A stretch of 64,000 nucleotides of DNA from Parabacteroides merdae ATCC 43184 (GCF_025151215.1 NZ_CP102286.1:2976001-3040000); one strand, 5' to 3'; shown: positions 1 through 8,236, numbered from the stretch's first letter. The notes: generated by a model from the letters alone, not told the origin. Made by a program: numbers and translations.

Positions 1-1408
1 AAATCTTATGATCAATATTGGCTCGGAAAGCATATTTTTTCATTTCAGATGCTTTGATTACTCCTTCCTGGTTGAAGTAATTGAAAGAAGTCAAGAAAGT
101 CGTTTTATCATTACCACCGGAAACCGTCAACTGGTAGTTTTGTGTCAGGGCATTCTTATTGGATGTCAAATCCTGCCAATCCGTCGTAGCTGGAGTCAGA
201 CTTTCATCATAAATTGCTGCCCCACCGGAATTTACCAATGCCTCATTTGCCAGTTTCTCAAATGAACGGGAATCCAGCAAGTCATATTTCTTATAGATAT
301 TCTGAATACCCCAGTAAGCATCAAATGCGACAGAAGTCTTACCGCTTTTACCCTTTTTGGTCGTTACGATAATAACACCATTAGCACCACGGGAGCCGTA
401 AATAGCAGTCGAAGAAGCATCCTTCAAAACTTCTATCGATTCAATATCCGATGTCGGGATTGAATTCAGCGGGCTTAATGCCGTCTGACTTGCATCCGCA
501 CTCGGATAAACCGGCATGCCGTCGATGATATACAACGGTTCATTACCGCCGGAAATAGAGTTACCGCCACGGATACGGACGGTGGAGCTTGCACCCGGCA
601 TTCCAGAATTCTGTACCATATACAAACCGGAAGTACGTCCTTGCAACATCTGGTCTACGGATTTCACACTGATACCCTGCACCTTGTCTACCTGGATGGA
701 ACCGACTGCACCGGTCAAGTCACTTTTCTTTACCGAACCGTAACCGATCACAACCACTTCTTCCAGATTCTGAGTATCTTCGGATAAGATAATCTTCAAA
801 ACAGACTGACTGCCTACAGGCACTTCCTTGGTCAGATAACCGATGTAAGACACGACTAACGTTGCAGCAGGCTTGTCCAGTGCCAAAGTAAACTTACCAT
901 CGACATCCGTCACCGTTCCGACAGATTCCGAATCTTTTTCGATCACGTTGGCACCAATAATAGGCTCGCCATTGATATCCGTAATCACACCACTGACCAT
1001 TTTACCCTGCTGTGCAGACAAAGAGATCGTAGTCGTTGTTCCACCTGCGGACAATAATATATACGAACCATCGACAGAGTATTTCACATCCGTTCCGGCG
1101 AACAGATTTGCCAAGACTTCCTCCAGAGAGGCTTTCTTCAAATTAACAGACACTTTTCTGTCCACATTCACAAACTTGTTGTAAATAAACAGATAATCAG
1201 TTTGTTTCTCAATATCGTTCAACACATTCTCAAGTTCGGTGTTACTTCTTTTGATCGTAACATTTACATTCTGAGAACTGGAGTTTTCTGCATGCATGCA
1301 GAAAATGAAAACGAATAATAACAAAGTGGTTATTCTCATGACTCTAAAAAATTGTTTACATCGAGGCCTTTTTACAGAATAAGACATCGACAAAGATTTT
1401 TTATTCAT
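1..1408 (-). CDS. SusC-type TonB-dependent receptor with STN domain, 3' end outside window
   Basis: This is the first 469 codons of an outer-membrane TonB-dependent transporter of the SusC/RagA family; the beta barrel continues past base 1. I translated it from ATG at 1408. In order it shows a signal-anchor-like stretch, an STN (secretin/TonB short N-terminal) domain at about residues 45-105, a carboxypeptidase-like fold with the SGVITDINGEP start, the VVVIGYGSVKKSDLTGAV TonB-box/plug region and the plug motif DIESIEVLKDASSTAIYGSRG. STN domains mark transducers that signal to an inner-membrane FecR protein, and a fecR-like gene and an ECF sigma gene lie directly upstream on the same strand. 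The divergent GH92 gene suggests a mannose-containing glycan (N-glycan or mannan) as ligand. That substrate is inference. Confidence 0.93.
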   Translation of the reverse strand, partial: MNKKSLSMSYSVKRPRCKQFFRVMRITTLLLFVFIFCMHAENSSSQNVNVTIKRSNTELENVLNDIEKQTDYLFIYNKFVNVDRKVSVNLKKASLEEVLANLFAGTDVKYSVDGSYILLSAGGTTTTISLSAQQGKMVSGVITDINGEPIIGANVIEKDSESVGTVTDVDGKFTLALDKPAATLVVSYIGYLTKEVPVGSQSVLKIILSEDTQNLEEVVVIGYGSVKKSDLTGAVGSIQVDKVQGISVKSVDQMLQGRTSGLYMVQNSGMPGASSTVRIRGGNSISGGNEPLYIIDGMPVYPSADASQTALSPLNSIPTSDIESIEVLKDASSTAIYGSRGANGVIIVTTKKGKSGKTSVAFDAYWGIQNIYKKYDLLDSRSFEKLANEALVNSGGAAIYDESLTPATTDWQDLTSNKNALTQNYQLTVSGGNDKTTFLTSFNYFNQEGVIKASEMKKYAFRANIDHKI

Positions 1409-1420
1409 ATCTTTGGAAAT

Positions 1421-1495
1421 CAAATTTATTAATACAGTTAAATAATTGTGTTAAGTCTATGCCGGTAAGTGTGGGGACACTTACCGGCATTTTTC
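1421..1495 (+). ncRNA. Candidate cis-antisense RNA over the susC leader (first locus)
   Basis: On the plus strand a TAnnTTTG -7 element (TATCTTTG, 1408-1415) begins at the base complementary to the first base of the susC start codon. About 45 bases further on is a perfect 14-bp stem-loop (1459-1472 pairs with 1477-1490, loop GGGG) followed by a T-run, as in a Rho-independent terminator. A transcript from about 1421 to 1495 would be antisense to the fecR-susC intergenic leader. Bacteroides are known to carry cis-encoded antisense RNAs (DonS type) at this place in polysaccharide utilization loci. No clear -33 box is seen. The stem could instead act in the sense mRNA. Confidence 0.5.
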
Positions 1496-1552
1496 TCAAT
1501 AAAAGGTTAACCTTTTTCCTTCATCATAGGCATTATATTTTAAGATTAGACA

Positions 1553-2494
1553 TTACTTTATATAAATAACCGATTCATCTTTGTTCCGTTCAAACGTATA
1601 CTTAGCATCTTTTTGTAGGATATGCAATGCCTTGTCTATACCGTCCGATATCCGGAATTTACCACTACAGATATAATCGGTTAATTTGGGGTTTTCTATA
1701 ATAACATGTATGCCGTAGCACTTTTCGAAACGGGACATCAACTCCTTAAAATTCATATCTTTAAAACAAATCAATCCCTCTTTCCAGCGGAAAGGATCAA
1801 AGTCCGCAATCGATTTCGACTGTAAATGGCCATTGATCAAAGAAACCTGTTGATTAGGCGCCAAAACCAAGGTTTCCGACGGATTCCTCTTATCCGATAC
1901 CCGTACCGAACCTTCCATCAGTGACGTACAGAAATCCTCGGAGTCACTGTATGCCTCCACGTTAAATTTCGTTCCCAGCACCTCGACATTACATTTGTTC
2001 GTCTGGACAACAAAAGGTTTGTCTTCATTGTGAGTTACTTCGAAATAAGCCTCTCCATCCAAGGTTATCTCTCGCTTATTGCCCGTAAAGACAGCCGGGT
2101 AGCGCATTTCGGAACGGGCATTCAGCCAAACGTTCGTACCATCCGCCAAAGTCAGGTTGGCACGCTGGCCGGCAGGAACTGTGATCGTATTCATTGCCTC
2201 GCCTATCTTACAGATTTCCGACTTATAGAAATACGTTCCGCTAGCGACAGTAATGGCAAACACGGCCGCGATCTTTATGGCTTCGAGCAAGACAGTTCGA
2301 TAGAAAGGACGGGATTTCTTTTCCATCCCGGCCACCTTCGTACTGCCCGACAGGATCATCGCATCGAAAAACTCACGTTCCTTGAAAAGCTCTTGCTCGT
2401 TTTCGGGAGAAGATTCCAGCCAGATACGGACAGCTTCTTTCTCTTCACGGGAAGCTTTTCCATCAAAGAATTTATATAATGTTTCTTTTTCCAT
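1553..2494 (-). CDS. FecR-family anti-sigma factor
   Basis: Inner-membrane anti-sigma factor that receives a signal from the STN domain of its SusC partner and releases the cognate ECF sigma factor. At 313 residues it has the usual length. An N-terminal cytoplasmic segment (about 1-65) with a KEREFFDAM-type helix precedes one membrane helix at about residues 71-90. The periplasmic FecR domain follows, with TVPAGQRANLTLADGT, VWLNARSEMRYP and FEVTHNEDKPFVVQT at about 105-170, and then a DUF4974-like C-terminal domain (about 245-312). It lies between the sigma gene and susC on the same strand, the standard arrangement. The 144-base gap before susC holds the candidate antisense RNA. Confidence 0.95.
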   Translation of the reverse strand: MEKETLYKFFDGKASREEKEAVRIWLESSPENEQELFKEREFFDAMILSGSTKVAGMEKKSRPFYRTVLLEAIKIAAVFAITVASGTYFYKSEICKIGEAMNTITVPAGQRANLTLADGTNVWLNARSEMRYPAVFTGNKREITLDGEAYFEVTHNEDKPFVVQTNKCNVEVLGTKFNVEAYSDSEDFCTSLMEGSVRVSDKRNPSETLVLAPNQQVSLINGHLQSKSIADFDPFRWKEGLICFKDMNFKELMSRFEKCYGIHVIIENPKLTDYICSGKFRISDGIDKALHILQKDAKYTFERNKDESVIYIK

Positions 2495-2707
2495 TTTTTC
2501 CGTTTCTGTTTATAAAGCAAATAAGCAGGAAATATCCCTAACGGAAAAGGGATTTTTTGAAGAAAAAGTTTCAACCAGACACCATGCACTTGGAATTTAC
2601 CCGTCATTTTTTCTTATTTATCGCCAGATATCGAAAATTTTTCACGCCAGTCGGACTTTTGTCGACAACCGTCAGCAGACTTGCCGACAATTGTTGACAG
2701 GCAAGTA

Positions 2708-3277
2708 TCAGCAAAAGAATTTTGGCAGGAAAGCCAGTAAAGGGAAATAATCTTTTAAAGCTACACGCAAGACTTTTAAAGCCTTGGTAATATGGAACTC
2801 CACCGTTTTCGTCGAGATACCCAAGGCTACCGCAATCTCCTTATGGCTTTGGTTGTTGTAGCGGCTGCGAACAAAGATTTCGCGTGTCTGTTCGGGTAAT
2901 GTTTCCAACGCCTTGTCGACAAGCGACTGCAACTCGTCAGTAAACAGCTTTTCAGGATTACAAGCTTCGAGGGTAGCGATGCGCAGGTTCAGTTCCCAAG
3001 TGTCACAATCCTTCAAATACTCGACTATCTCTTCTCGAGTACGCAAACGTTGCAAATAATTCAGGCATTTGTGCTTGATGACGGTTAGAATATAGGCCGG
3101 AACATTCGAGTCAGGTGCAAGTTTTCCCCTATTTTCCCAATAATACATCAGGCTTTCGATCGCAATATCTTCCGCAACCATACTGTCGCCTACATAGGTG
3201 TTGGCAAAATGAACAAAACGACCTTTATAGTCAGTAAACAACTGATTAAAAGAATATATCTCGGATCCGCCTTTCAT
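2708..3277 (-). CDS. ECF-type RNA polymerase sigma factor (RpoE-like, SusC/FecR-linked)
   Basis: Extracytoplasmic-function sigma factor, 189 residues from the chosen start. Sigma region 2 is seen in FVHFANTYVGDSMVAEDIA and YYWENRG near the N terminus. Region 4 is seen in LPEQTREIFVRSRYNNQSHKEIA followed by a recognition helix (ALGISTKTVEFHITKAL). I chose ATG at 3277 because the longer frame (to 3391) adds about 38 residues with no sigma-like character and would leave little room for the divergent promoter at 3402. It heads the sigma/FecR/SusC set and probably drives the adjacent susC. A roughly 210-base non-coding spacer separates it from fecR. Confidence 0.92.
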   Translation of the reverse strand: MKGGSEIYSFNQLFTDYKGRFVHFANTYVGDSMVAEDIAIESLMYYWENRGKLAPDSNVPAYILTVIKHKCLNYLQRLRTREEIVEYLKDCDTWELNLRIATLEACNPEKLFTDELQSLVDKALETLPEQTREIFVRSRYNNQSHKEIAVALGISTKTVEFHITKALKVLRVALKDYFPLLAFLPKFFC

Positions 3278-3401
3278 ACATATAGAATCAAATCGCCGAT
3301 AAAGATATACATAAATCCGGCTTGTCCACCTTTCTTGTAGGATTTTCCAGCATTTATCCGTTAAATAGGAACAAAGACAAACATAAATCATATTTTTTCT
3401 C

Positions 3402-3409
3402 TAAGTTTG
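3402..3409 (+). promoter_or_regulatory. Bacteroidales -7 promoter element (TAAGTTTG)
   Basis: TAAGTTTG fits the TAnnTTTG -7 consensus of the primary Bacteroidetes sigma factor and lies about 22 bases before ATG 3431. Transcription would begin near 3415, which rules out the in-frame upstream start at 3407. No convincing -33 TTTG is present. Confidence 0.5.
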
Positions 3410-3430
3410 CATTCAAATACGAGAAATCCA

Positions 3431-3640
3431 ATGAAGAAAGTAAACATAACAACTGCTGTTCTATTGATTTACCTGATCGTTATGAGCATAATCGGTTGGC
3501 CTGGCAAACAAGCCAATCCTGATTATGTACAGTATTTCGGGGTAATCGCGGCGACTGTTCTTGTTATCGGCCTATTGCGTTTCCTGCAGATCAAACGACT
3601 GAAGATTCGGGACAAGATGAAAGACGGAAAAAAGGAATAA
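3431..3640 (+). CDS. Small membrane protein of unknown function, two predicted membrane helices
   Basis: A 69-residue protein starting MKKVNITTAVLL. It has two hydrophobic segments, roughly residues 7-24 (TAVLLIYLIVMSIIGW) and 35-52 (YFGVIAATVLVIGLLRFL), and a strongly basic C-terminal tail (QIKRLKIRDKMKDGKK). I do not recognise a named family. The gene lies 33 bases ahead of the GH92 mannosidase on the same strand and is likely cotranscribed. A TAnnTTTG element just upstream and plausible codon use argue that it is real. Proteins of this size and topology are common beside glycosidase genes in Bacteroidales, but I assign no function. Confidence 0.7.
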   Translation: MKKVNITTAVLLIYLIVMSIIGWPGKQANPDYVQYFGVIAATVLVIGLLRFLQIKRLKIRDKMKDGKKE

Positions 3641-3673
3641 CGAAGTTTAATTGCAAATATAAAATTCTAATTC

Positions 3674-5881
3674 ATGAAAGACCTTGTGATCGGACTGTCT
3701 CTGTTAGGGATGGTCAGTGCGTGCAGCCCTGCACCCCAAGCAAAAGACAATGTCGAGGAAGACTATTGCCAGTATGTTAATCCCTTTATCGGGAATGCGG
3801 ACAACGGACACACGTTTCCGGGTGCTTGTGCACCGTTCGGACTGATACAGGCAAGCCCCGAATCCGGAGTTGGCTCCTGGAGATACTGTTCGGGATATAA
3901 TTATGAAGATAACTTTATCGAAGGTTTCGCTCAAACGCATCTGAACGGAACGGGCTGTCCGGATTTGGGCGACATCCTGCTGTTCCCGTTCTGTGGCGAT
4001 ATCAAAGACAATACTTATAAAAGCGAATACGACAAATCCACCCAGAAAGCATCACCGGGTTATTATGCAGTCACCTTATCCGACTACGGTGTCGATGCTG
4101 AAATTACGGCTACTGCCCACACAGCTCTCCATCGCTATAAATTCAACAACGAAGGGCCGGCACGTCTGCTAGTCGACCTACAACGCGGTATGGTCGGAAG
4201 CAAGGATGCGCTGAAGACACATGTCTTAGAAGCCGAGCTTGAAATGCCGGACAACCAGACGATCACCGGACATAACCAGACTCGTGCTTGGGTGACACGC
4301 CATTATTTCTATGTGATCAAATTCGACCGTCCTTATACGGTCAAGGAAGAACTCCCCGCAGAAAAAGGAGAAAAGGCAAAACGCCTGATACTCGAATTCG
4401 ACACGAAACCGGGAGAAGCCGTACAGGTGAAAATCGCCATGTCGAGTGTAAGCATTGATGGAGCTCTCGCTTCCCTGCAAAAAGAAAATCCGGCATGGGA
4501 TTTCGATGCTGTCCACCAGTCCACACGCGACCAGTGGCAGGCCCTCCTTTCCCGCGCTCAGGTTACAGGTACGACAGATGAAAAAACAAGTTTCTACACC
4601 TCCATGTATCACTTGATGATGCAGCCTAACAACATTGCCGACATCGACGGACGGTACCGTGGCATCGACGACAATATTCATATGTCTCCAACAGGCGAAT
4701 ACTATTCCACATTCTCACTTTGGGATACCTACCGCGCCGCTCATCCGCTATATACGATCCTGAACCCGGACAAAGTAGACGCCATGATCCAGACGATGCT
4801 GGACCACCAGAAGATACAGGGTTTTCTGCCGATCTGGGCTTTGTGGGGAAAAGAAAACTTCTGCATGATCGGTAATCACGCTATTCCGGTGATCGTGGAT
4901 GCTTACCTGAAAGGATTCAAAGGGTTCGATGCAGAAGAGGCTTACCAGGCAGTCAAAGCGAGCGCTACCGTCAGCCATTTTAACTCCGACTGGGAAACAT
5001 TCGAGAAATACGGTTATTTCCCGTTCGACATTATCGACACCGAATCGGTATCCAAGACCTTGGAATGTGCTTACGACGACTATTGTGTAGCCCAGATGGC
5101 AAAAGCGTTAGGCAAGACGGAAGATTACGAACGTTTCTCCAAACGTGCCGCCTTCTATAAGAACCTCTTCGATCCGGAACTCAAGCTGATGAGAGGAAAA
5201 GATTCCAAAGGCAACTGGCGTACGCCGTTCAATTCCTTCCTGCTCTCACACGCCAGTTCTTCGGGCGGCGATTTCACGGAAGGCAATTCTTGGCAGTACA
5301 CTTGGCATGTACAGCACGACGTACAAGGCCTGATCGACCTGATGGGTGGCAACGAGGCTTTCGTGACCAAACTCGACTCATTGTTTTTCCTCGAAAGCAC
5401 AGCCGAAAACACAGGTTTCGTTTCCGACGTAACCGGCCTGATCGGCCAATATGCACACGGCAACGAACCTAGCCATCACGTAGCTTACCTCTACAGCTAT
5501 GCCGGCCATCCGGAAAAGACACAGCAGGTGATCCGCGAAGTCTTCGACCGTTTCTACCTGGCCCAACCGGACGGTCTATGCGGTAACGACGACTGCGGCC
5601 AGATGTCCGCTTGGTATATCTTCTCGGCTATGGGCTTCTATCCGGTCAACCCGATCAGCGGGGAATATGTTTTAGGAGCTCCTCAAATAGAAAAGATTTC
5701 CCTATCTCTCCCCGAAGGCAAAACATTCACTGTCGAAGCCAAAGGTTTGTCTAAAACCAACAAATACGTCAAATCAGTAGAACTGAACGGAAAGCCGGTC
5801 ACAGGTCTTACAATCAGCCACAAGGATGTCATGAATGGCGGGAACCTGGTGTTTACAATGACAGACCAACCAGGAAGATAA
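3674..5881 (+). CDS. GH92 family alpha-mannosidase, putative lipoprotein
   Basis: Glycoside hydrolase family 92 exo-alpha-mannosidase, 735 residues, the usual family length. The N terminus is a lipoprotein signal (SLLGMVSAC, Cys17), so the enzyme should be anchored in the periplasm or at the surface. Family hallmarks are YVNPFIGNADNGHTFPGA near residue 34, FAQTHLNGTGCPDLGDI, FSLWDTYRAAHPL, GNEPSHHVAYLYSYAG near 595 and GNDDCGQMSAWY near 636; the last two carry Glu and Asp residues typical of this calcium-dependent active site. It is divergent from the sigma/FecR/SusC genes, so it is probably the enzyme of that uptake system, acting on mannose-bearing N-glycans or mannan. The exact linkage cannot be read from sequence. 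Confidence 0.96.
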   Translation: MKDLVIGLSLLGMVSACSPAPQAKDNVEEDYCQYVNPFIGNADNGHTFPGACAPFGLIQASPESGVGSWRYCSGYNYEDNFIEGFAQTHLNGTGCPDLGDILLFPFCGDIKDNTYKSEYDKSTQKASPGYYAVTLSDYGVDAEITATAHTALHRYKFNNEGPARLLVDLQRGMVGSKDALKTHVLEAELEMPDNQTITGHNQTRAWVTRHYFYVIKFDRPYTVKEELPAEKGEKAKRLILEFDTKPGEAVQVKIAMSSVSIDGALASLQKENPAWDFDAVHQSTRDQWQALLSRAQVTGTTDEKTSFYTSMYHLMMQPNNIADIDGRYRGIDDNIHMSPTGEYYSTFSLWDTYRAAHPLYTILNPDKVDAMIQTMLDHQKIQGFLPIWALWGKENFCMIGNHAIPVIVDAYLKGFKGFDAEEAYQAVKASATVSHFNSDWETFEKYGYFPFDIIDTESVSKTLECAYDDYCVAQMAKALGKTEDYERFSKRAAFYKNLFDPELKLMRGKDSKGNWRTPFNSFLLSHASSSGGDFTEGNSWQYTWHVQHDVQGLIDLMGGNEAFVTKLDSLFFLESTAENTGFVSDVTGLIGQYAHGNEPSHHVAYLYSYAGHPEKTQQVIREVFDRFYLAQPDGLCGNDDCGQMSAWYIFSAMGFYPVNPISGEYVLGAPQIEKISLSLPEGKTFTVEAKGLSKTNKYVKSVELNGKPVTGLTISHKDVMNGGNLVFTMTDQPGR

Positions 5882-5898
5882 TAAGATTCAGAACAGTG

Positions 5899-5951
5899 TG
5901 TCAAAATGTACTTGTCCCCGAACTTGACGCGGGAACAAGGTAGTTTTGACA
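5899..5951. terminator. Imperfect inverted repeat between convergent genes
   Basis: The arms TGTCAAAA and TTTTGACA bound a 53-base hairpin with 17 of 22 arm positions paired; the inner part (CCCCG to CGGG) surrounds AACTTGACG. It lies between the stop codons of the plus-strand mannosidase and the minus-strand birA, so it probably serves as a bidirectional terminator. Its core resembles the hairpin at 42019. Confidence 0.6.
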
Positions 5952-6006
5952 TACTGCCCTGAATTATGCCAATCAGCAAACCGAATTCAGTCTTGCATAC
6001 TTTCTC

Positions 6007-6762
6007 TTATCTGGGGACAACGGTTGTTACCTCCTTGAAGGCATACCTTCGCCGCTCCCCATCGCGCAATTGGAGGATCAGATGGCCGGTCGGCTCGATG
6101 GCATGGATACGGGCTTCGAAAGAGCCGTTTTCATCAATATAGAAATAATAACCGTCACCATGATATAAGGCCGCCATATAGGCAGCTCGGATTTCTTCCT
6201 CCTTCTCCTGTAATAATAGGAAATAGTAGTTAAAGAAGATACGCAGGAAGCAGACCAATACATCTTCCCGATCATACGTCTTACCTGTAATCTGAGTCAG
6301 GGATACGGGATTGGGGGCATCACTACGAAATATTTCCTGGTTGATATTAAGCCCGATACCGACTACAGAACAATAGAGATGCTGCCCGGACAGATCATTC
6401 TCGATCAGCATTCCGCATATCTTACGATCTTTCCAGTAAATATCGTTCGGCCATTTTACCGTGACGGAATCCGTGTACTTCTCCAACGTTTCCTTCACAC
6501 TCAGGGAAGCAATCTGGGAAATCAGGAATTGTCGGTTCGCAGGAAGAAAATCAGGATATAAAAGAATACTGAACATCAAATTTTTCCCAGCTTCCGACTC
6601 CCATGAGTTTCCGACCTGCCCCTTTCCGGCTGTTTGAAAATCGGCTATGACGAGGCTACCTTCCGGCAACCTGGCTTTTGCACTTTGTTCCCGCAGGTAG
6701 TTATTGGTCGAATCTGTCTCGACAAGCCGGATGATCTTCGGAGTTTCGTTTTTGTCATTCAT
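6007..6762 (-). CDS. birA: Biotin--[acetyl-CoA-carboxylase] ligase, monofunctional
   Basis: Activates biotin with ATP and transfers it to a lysine of biotin carboxyl carrier proteins in the cytoplasm. Biotinyl-AMP binding motifs are visible: GKGQVGNSW at residues 46-54, KWPNDIYW at 103-110 and GMLIE near 117. At 251 residues it lacks the N-terminal winged-helix domain of E. coli BirA, so it should be a ligase only and not a repressor. It overlaps the upstream MmcQ-like gene by 8 bases, which indicates cotranscription. Confidence 0.95.
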   Translation of the reverse strand: MNDKNETPKIIRLVETDSTNNYLREQSAKARLPEGSLVIADFQTAGKGQVGNSWESEAGKNLMFSILLYPDFLPANRQFLISQIASLSVKETLEKYTDSVTVKWPNDIYWKDRKICGMLIENDLSGQHLYCSVVGIGLNINQEIFRSDAPNPVSLTQITGKTYDREDVLVCFLRIFFNYYFLLLQEKEEEIRAAYMAALYHGDGYYFYIDENGSFEARIHAIEPTGHLILQLRDGERRRYAFKEVTTVVPR

Positions 6763-7111
6763 TTTCGTAAGCTTCTCTTATTTTCTTCGGTAATTTGGCG
6801 ATCACCTCGCGATAAGAATGATGGATCCAGTGCTTGATCTCGCTGTCCGGCATATCCCGGTCAAGGTAGATGGTGTTCCAGTATTTCTTGTTAAAATGCC
6901 AAGCACCTTCCACTGCCGTATATCGTTCGCGCAGATCCTCGACATAATCGGTGCTGCATTTCAGTGACACACACGGTTCCACGGCATCCAGAGGCAGGAG
7001 CAAAAACATCTTCCCCTCCACTTTGAACACCAGTGAAACATCATCGAAAGGGAAACACTCCGTCACATTCTTCAGCGACAGGCAATATTCCCTGGCTTCT
7101 TCTATATTCAT
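6755..7111 (-). CDS. MmcQ/YjbR family protein
   Basis: Small (118-residue) member of the MmcQ/YjbR family, a CyaY-like fold whose role is unproven despite the frequent label DNA-binding protein. Family features are an N-terminal helix (MNIEEAREYCLSLKNVTECFPFDD), the strand VFKVEGKMFLLLPL, a VSLKCSTDYVEDLRE segment and a GAWHFNKKYWNTIYLD motif followed by a C-terminal helical SYREVIAKLPKK. I prefer ATG 7111 because the longer frame, opening at 7138, would overlap the upstream yraN-like gene. It is sandwiched in a tight operon with the yraN-like gene and birA. Confidence 0.9.
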   Translation of the reverse strand: MNIEEAREYCLSLKNVTECFPFDDVSLVFKVEGKMFLLLPLDAVEPCVSLKCSTDYVEDLRERYTAVEGAWHFNKKYWNTIYLDRDMPDSEIKHWIHHSYREVIAKLPKKIREAYENE

Positions 7112-7125
7112 AACTGTTCTTTGTT

Positions 7126-7494
7126 TTATTTGCGGCAAGGAGCATAGAAAGCATCTTCTATATGATCTATTTCAGACTCCTCTCCTTTTTTAATTACGGT
7201 TATGATGTCAAAACGGACCGGTAGTTCAAGATTGAAAAAGCGGACATACGCATCGGCTGCCGCCACGATACGGCGGATTTTAGGAGCATCGACCGCATCT
7301 TCCGGCGCCAAAAGATAATCATCCGAACGCGTTTTCACCTCTACCACAACCAGCCAGGTATCTTTGACTGCTACGATGTCCAGCTCATAATGATGCCAAT
7401 GCCAGTTCGTATGGGTAATCTTGTAGCCCTGCTTTTCCAGAAAAGCACGTGCAACCGACTCACCGTCTTTTCCTGTTTCGTTCCGTTTAGCCAT
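7126..7494 (-). CDS. YraN/UPF0102 family putative endonuclease
   Basis: UPF0102 proteins have the restriction-endonuclease-like (PD-(D/E)xK) fold of Holliday-junction resolvases; their biological role is not settled. Here the fold is seen as GKDGESVARAFLEKQGY (helix 1), HYELDIVAVKDTWLVVVEVKTR (catalytic D and ExK), then ALVDAPKIRRI-like helices and RFDIITV. ATG at 7494 gives 122 residues. The frame extends to 7512, but a TATATTTG -7 element at 7510-7517 places the transcript start inside that extension, supporting the shorter protein. It leads the yraN/mmcQ/birA operon. Confidence 0.92.
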   Translation of the reverse strand: MAKRNETGKDGESVARAFLEKQGYKITHTNWHWHHYELDIVAVKDTWLVVVEVKTRSDDYLLAPEDAVDAPKIRRIVAAADAYVRFFNLELPVRFDIITVIKKGEESEIDHIEDAFYAPCRK

Positions 7495-7509
7495 TCCATG
7501 TAATTTGCA

Positions 7510-7517
7510 CAAATATA
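7510..7517 (-). promoter_or_regulatory. Minus-strand -7 promoter element (TATATTTG) for the yraN-mmcQ-birA operon
   Basis: TATATTTG read on the minus strand matches TAnnTTTG and lies 16 bases upstream of ATG 7494, within the divergent intergenic space. Confidence 0.6.
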
Positions 7518-7549
7518 CTGTTTTTCTTTTTTATTTGCGCTTTCCCCCT

Positions 7550-7557
7550 TACATTTG
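7550..7557 (+). promoter_or_regulatory. Plus-strand -7 promoter element (TACATTTG) before the small basic protein and tadA
   Basis: TACATTTG ends six bases before ATG 7564. With the usual spacing the transcript would start at, or within a base or two of, the start codon, so the mRNA may be leaderless. Confidence 0.5.
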
Positions 7558-7563
7558 CAAACT

Positions 7564-7791
7564 ATGACACTGAAACGTAAATATTCATCTCCACAGCCGA
7601 ATCACCCACGCGTGCACAAGGTCACTTTCATGCTCAACGACGACGAGCAGAAGGCAGTGGAACGTTATCTTGCCAGGTATAAAATCATCAACAAATCCCG
7701 TTGGTACCGTGAGACAATCCTGTCCCACATACTTAAAACCCTGGAAGAGGACTATCCTACCCTCTTCAATGAAAACGAAATGAGAAGATGA
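7564..7791 (+). CDS. Small basic protein, possibly ribbon-helix-helix like
   Basis: A 75-residue basic protein that I do not assign to a named family. After a basic N terminus it has a strand-like segment (HKVTFMLNDDEQ) followed by two helices (KAVERYLARY and NKSRWYRETILSHILKTLEED). This order resembles ribbon-helix-helix DNA-binding proteins, where a strand is followed by an S-R-x-x-R-E helix start. I chose ATG 7564; an in-frame TTG at 7555 lies inside the -7 promoter element. Its stop overlaps the tadA start as ATGA, so the two are translationally coupled. A DNA-binding role is inference only. Confidence 0.75.
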   Translation: MTLKRKYSSPQPNHPRVHKVTFMLNDDEQKAVERYLARYKIINKSRWYRETILSHILKTLEEDYPTLFNENEMRR

Positions 7792-8231
7792 TGGATCCAT
7801 TCAACGACGAATATTTCATGAAGCAGGCACTAGTAGAAGCCTGCTCAGCAGCCGAAGAGGGAGAAGTTCCCGTCGGTGCCGTTATCGTATGTAATAACCA
7901 GATCATAGCCCGCGCCCACAACCAGACGGAACGTCTGAACGACCCAACCGCCCATGCCGAGATGTTAGCAATAACGGCGGCAGTCGGCGTCTTAGGAGCC
8001 AAGTATCTGACCGGATGCAGCCTTTACGTGACGGTGGAACCATGCGTGATGTGTGCCGGAGCAATCGGATGGTCGCAACTAAGCAAGATCGTCTACGGAG
8101 CGACAGACGAAAAAAGAGGCTTCCAGCAATACGCACCGAAAGCCTTACATCCAAAAGCGACAGTCAAAAAAGGGGTTCTTGAAAACGAATGCGCCGAAGA
8201 AATGCGCAAATTCTTTCAGCGCAAGCGCTGA
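7788..8231 (+). CDS. tadA: tRNA-specific adenosine deaminase
   Basis: Zinc-dependent deaminase that converts adenosine 34 to inosine in the tRNA anticodon wobble position. The cytidine/deoxycytidylate deaminase-type active site is complete: HAE at residues 56-58 (zinc ligand His and proton-shuttle Glu) and PCVMC at 85-89 (two zinc-binding Cys). The 147-residue length and the N-terminal MKQALVEACSAAEEGEVPVGAV fit TadA. A second ATG lies at 7791. It overlaps the small basic protein gene and is likely cotranscribed with it. Confidence 0.96.
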   Translation: MMDPFNDEYFMKQALVEACSAAEEGEVPVGAVIVCNNQIIARAHNQTERLNDPTAHAEMLAITAAVGVLGAKYLTGCSLYVTVEPCVMCAGAIGWSQLSKIVYGATDEKRGFQQYAPKALHPKATVKKGVLENECAEEMRKFFQRKR

Positions 8232-8236
8232 ACAAC

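Noticed and set aside
3278..3391. N-terminal extension of the first sigma factor to 3391
   Set aside because: The extra residues do not look like a sigma factor, and would place the start close to the divergent promoter.
7555..7563. TTG at 7555 as start of the small basic protein
   Set aside because: It is inside the -7 promoter element; ATG 7564 is normal.
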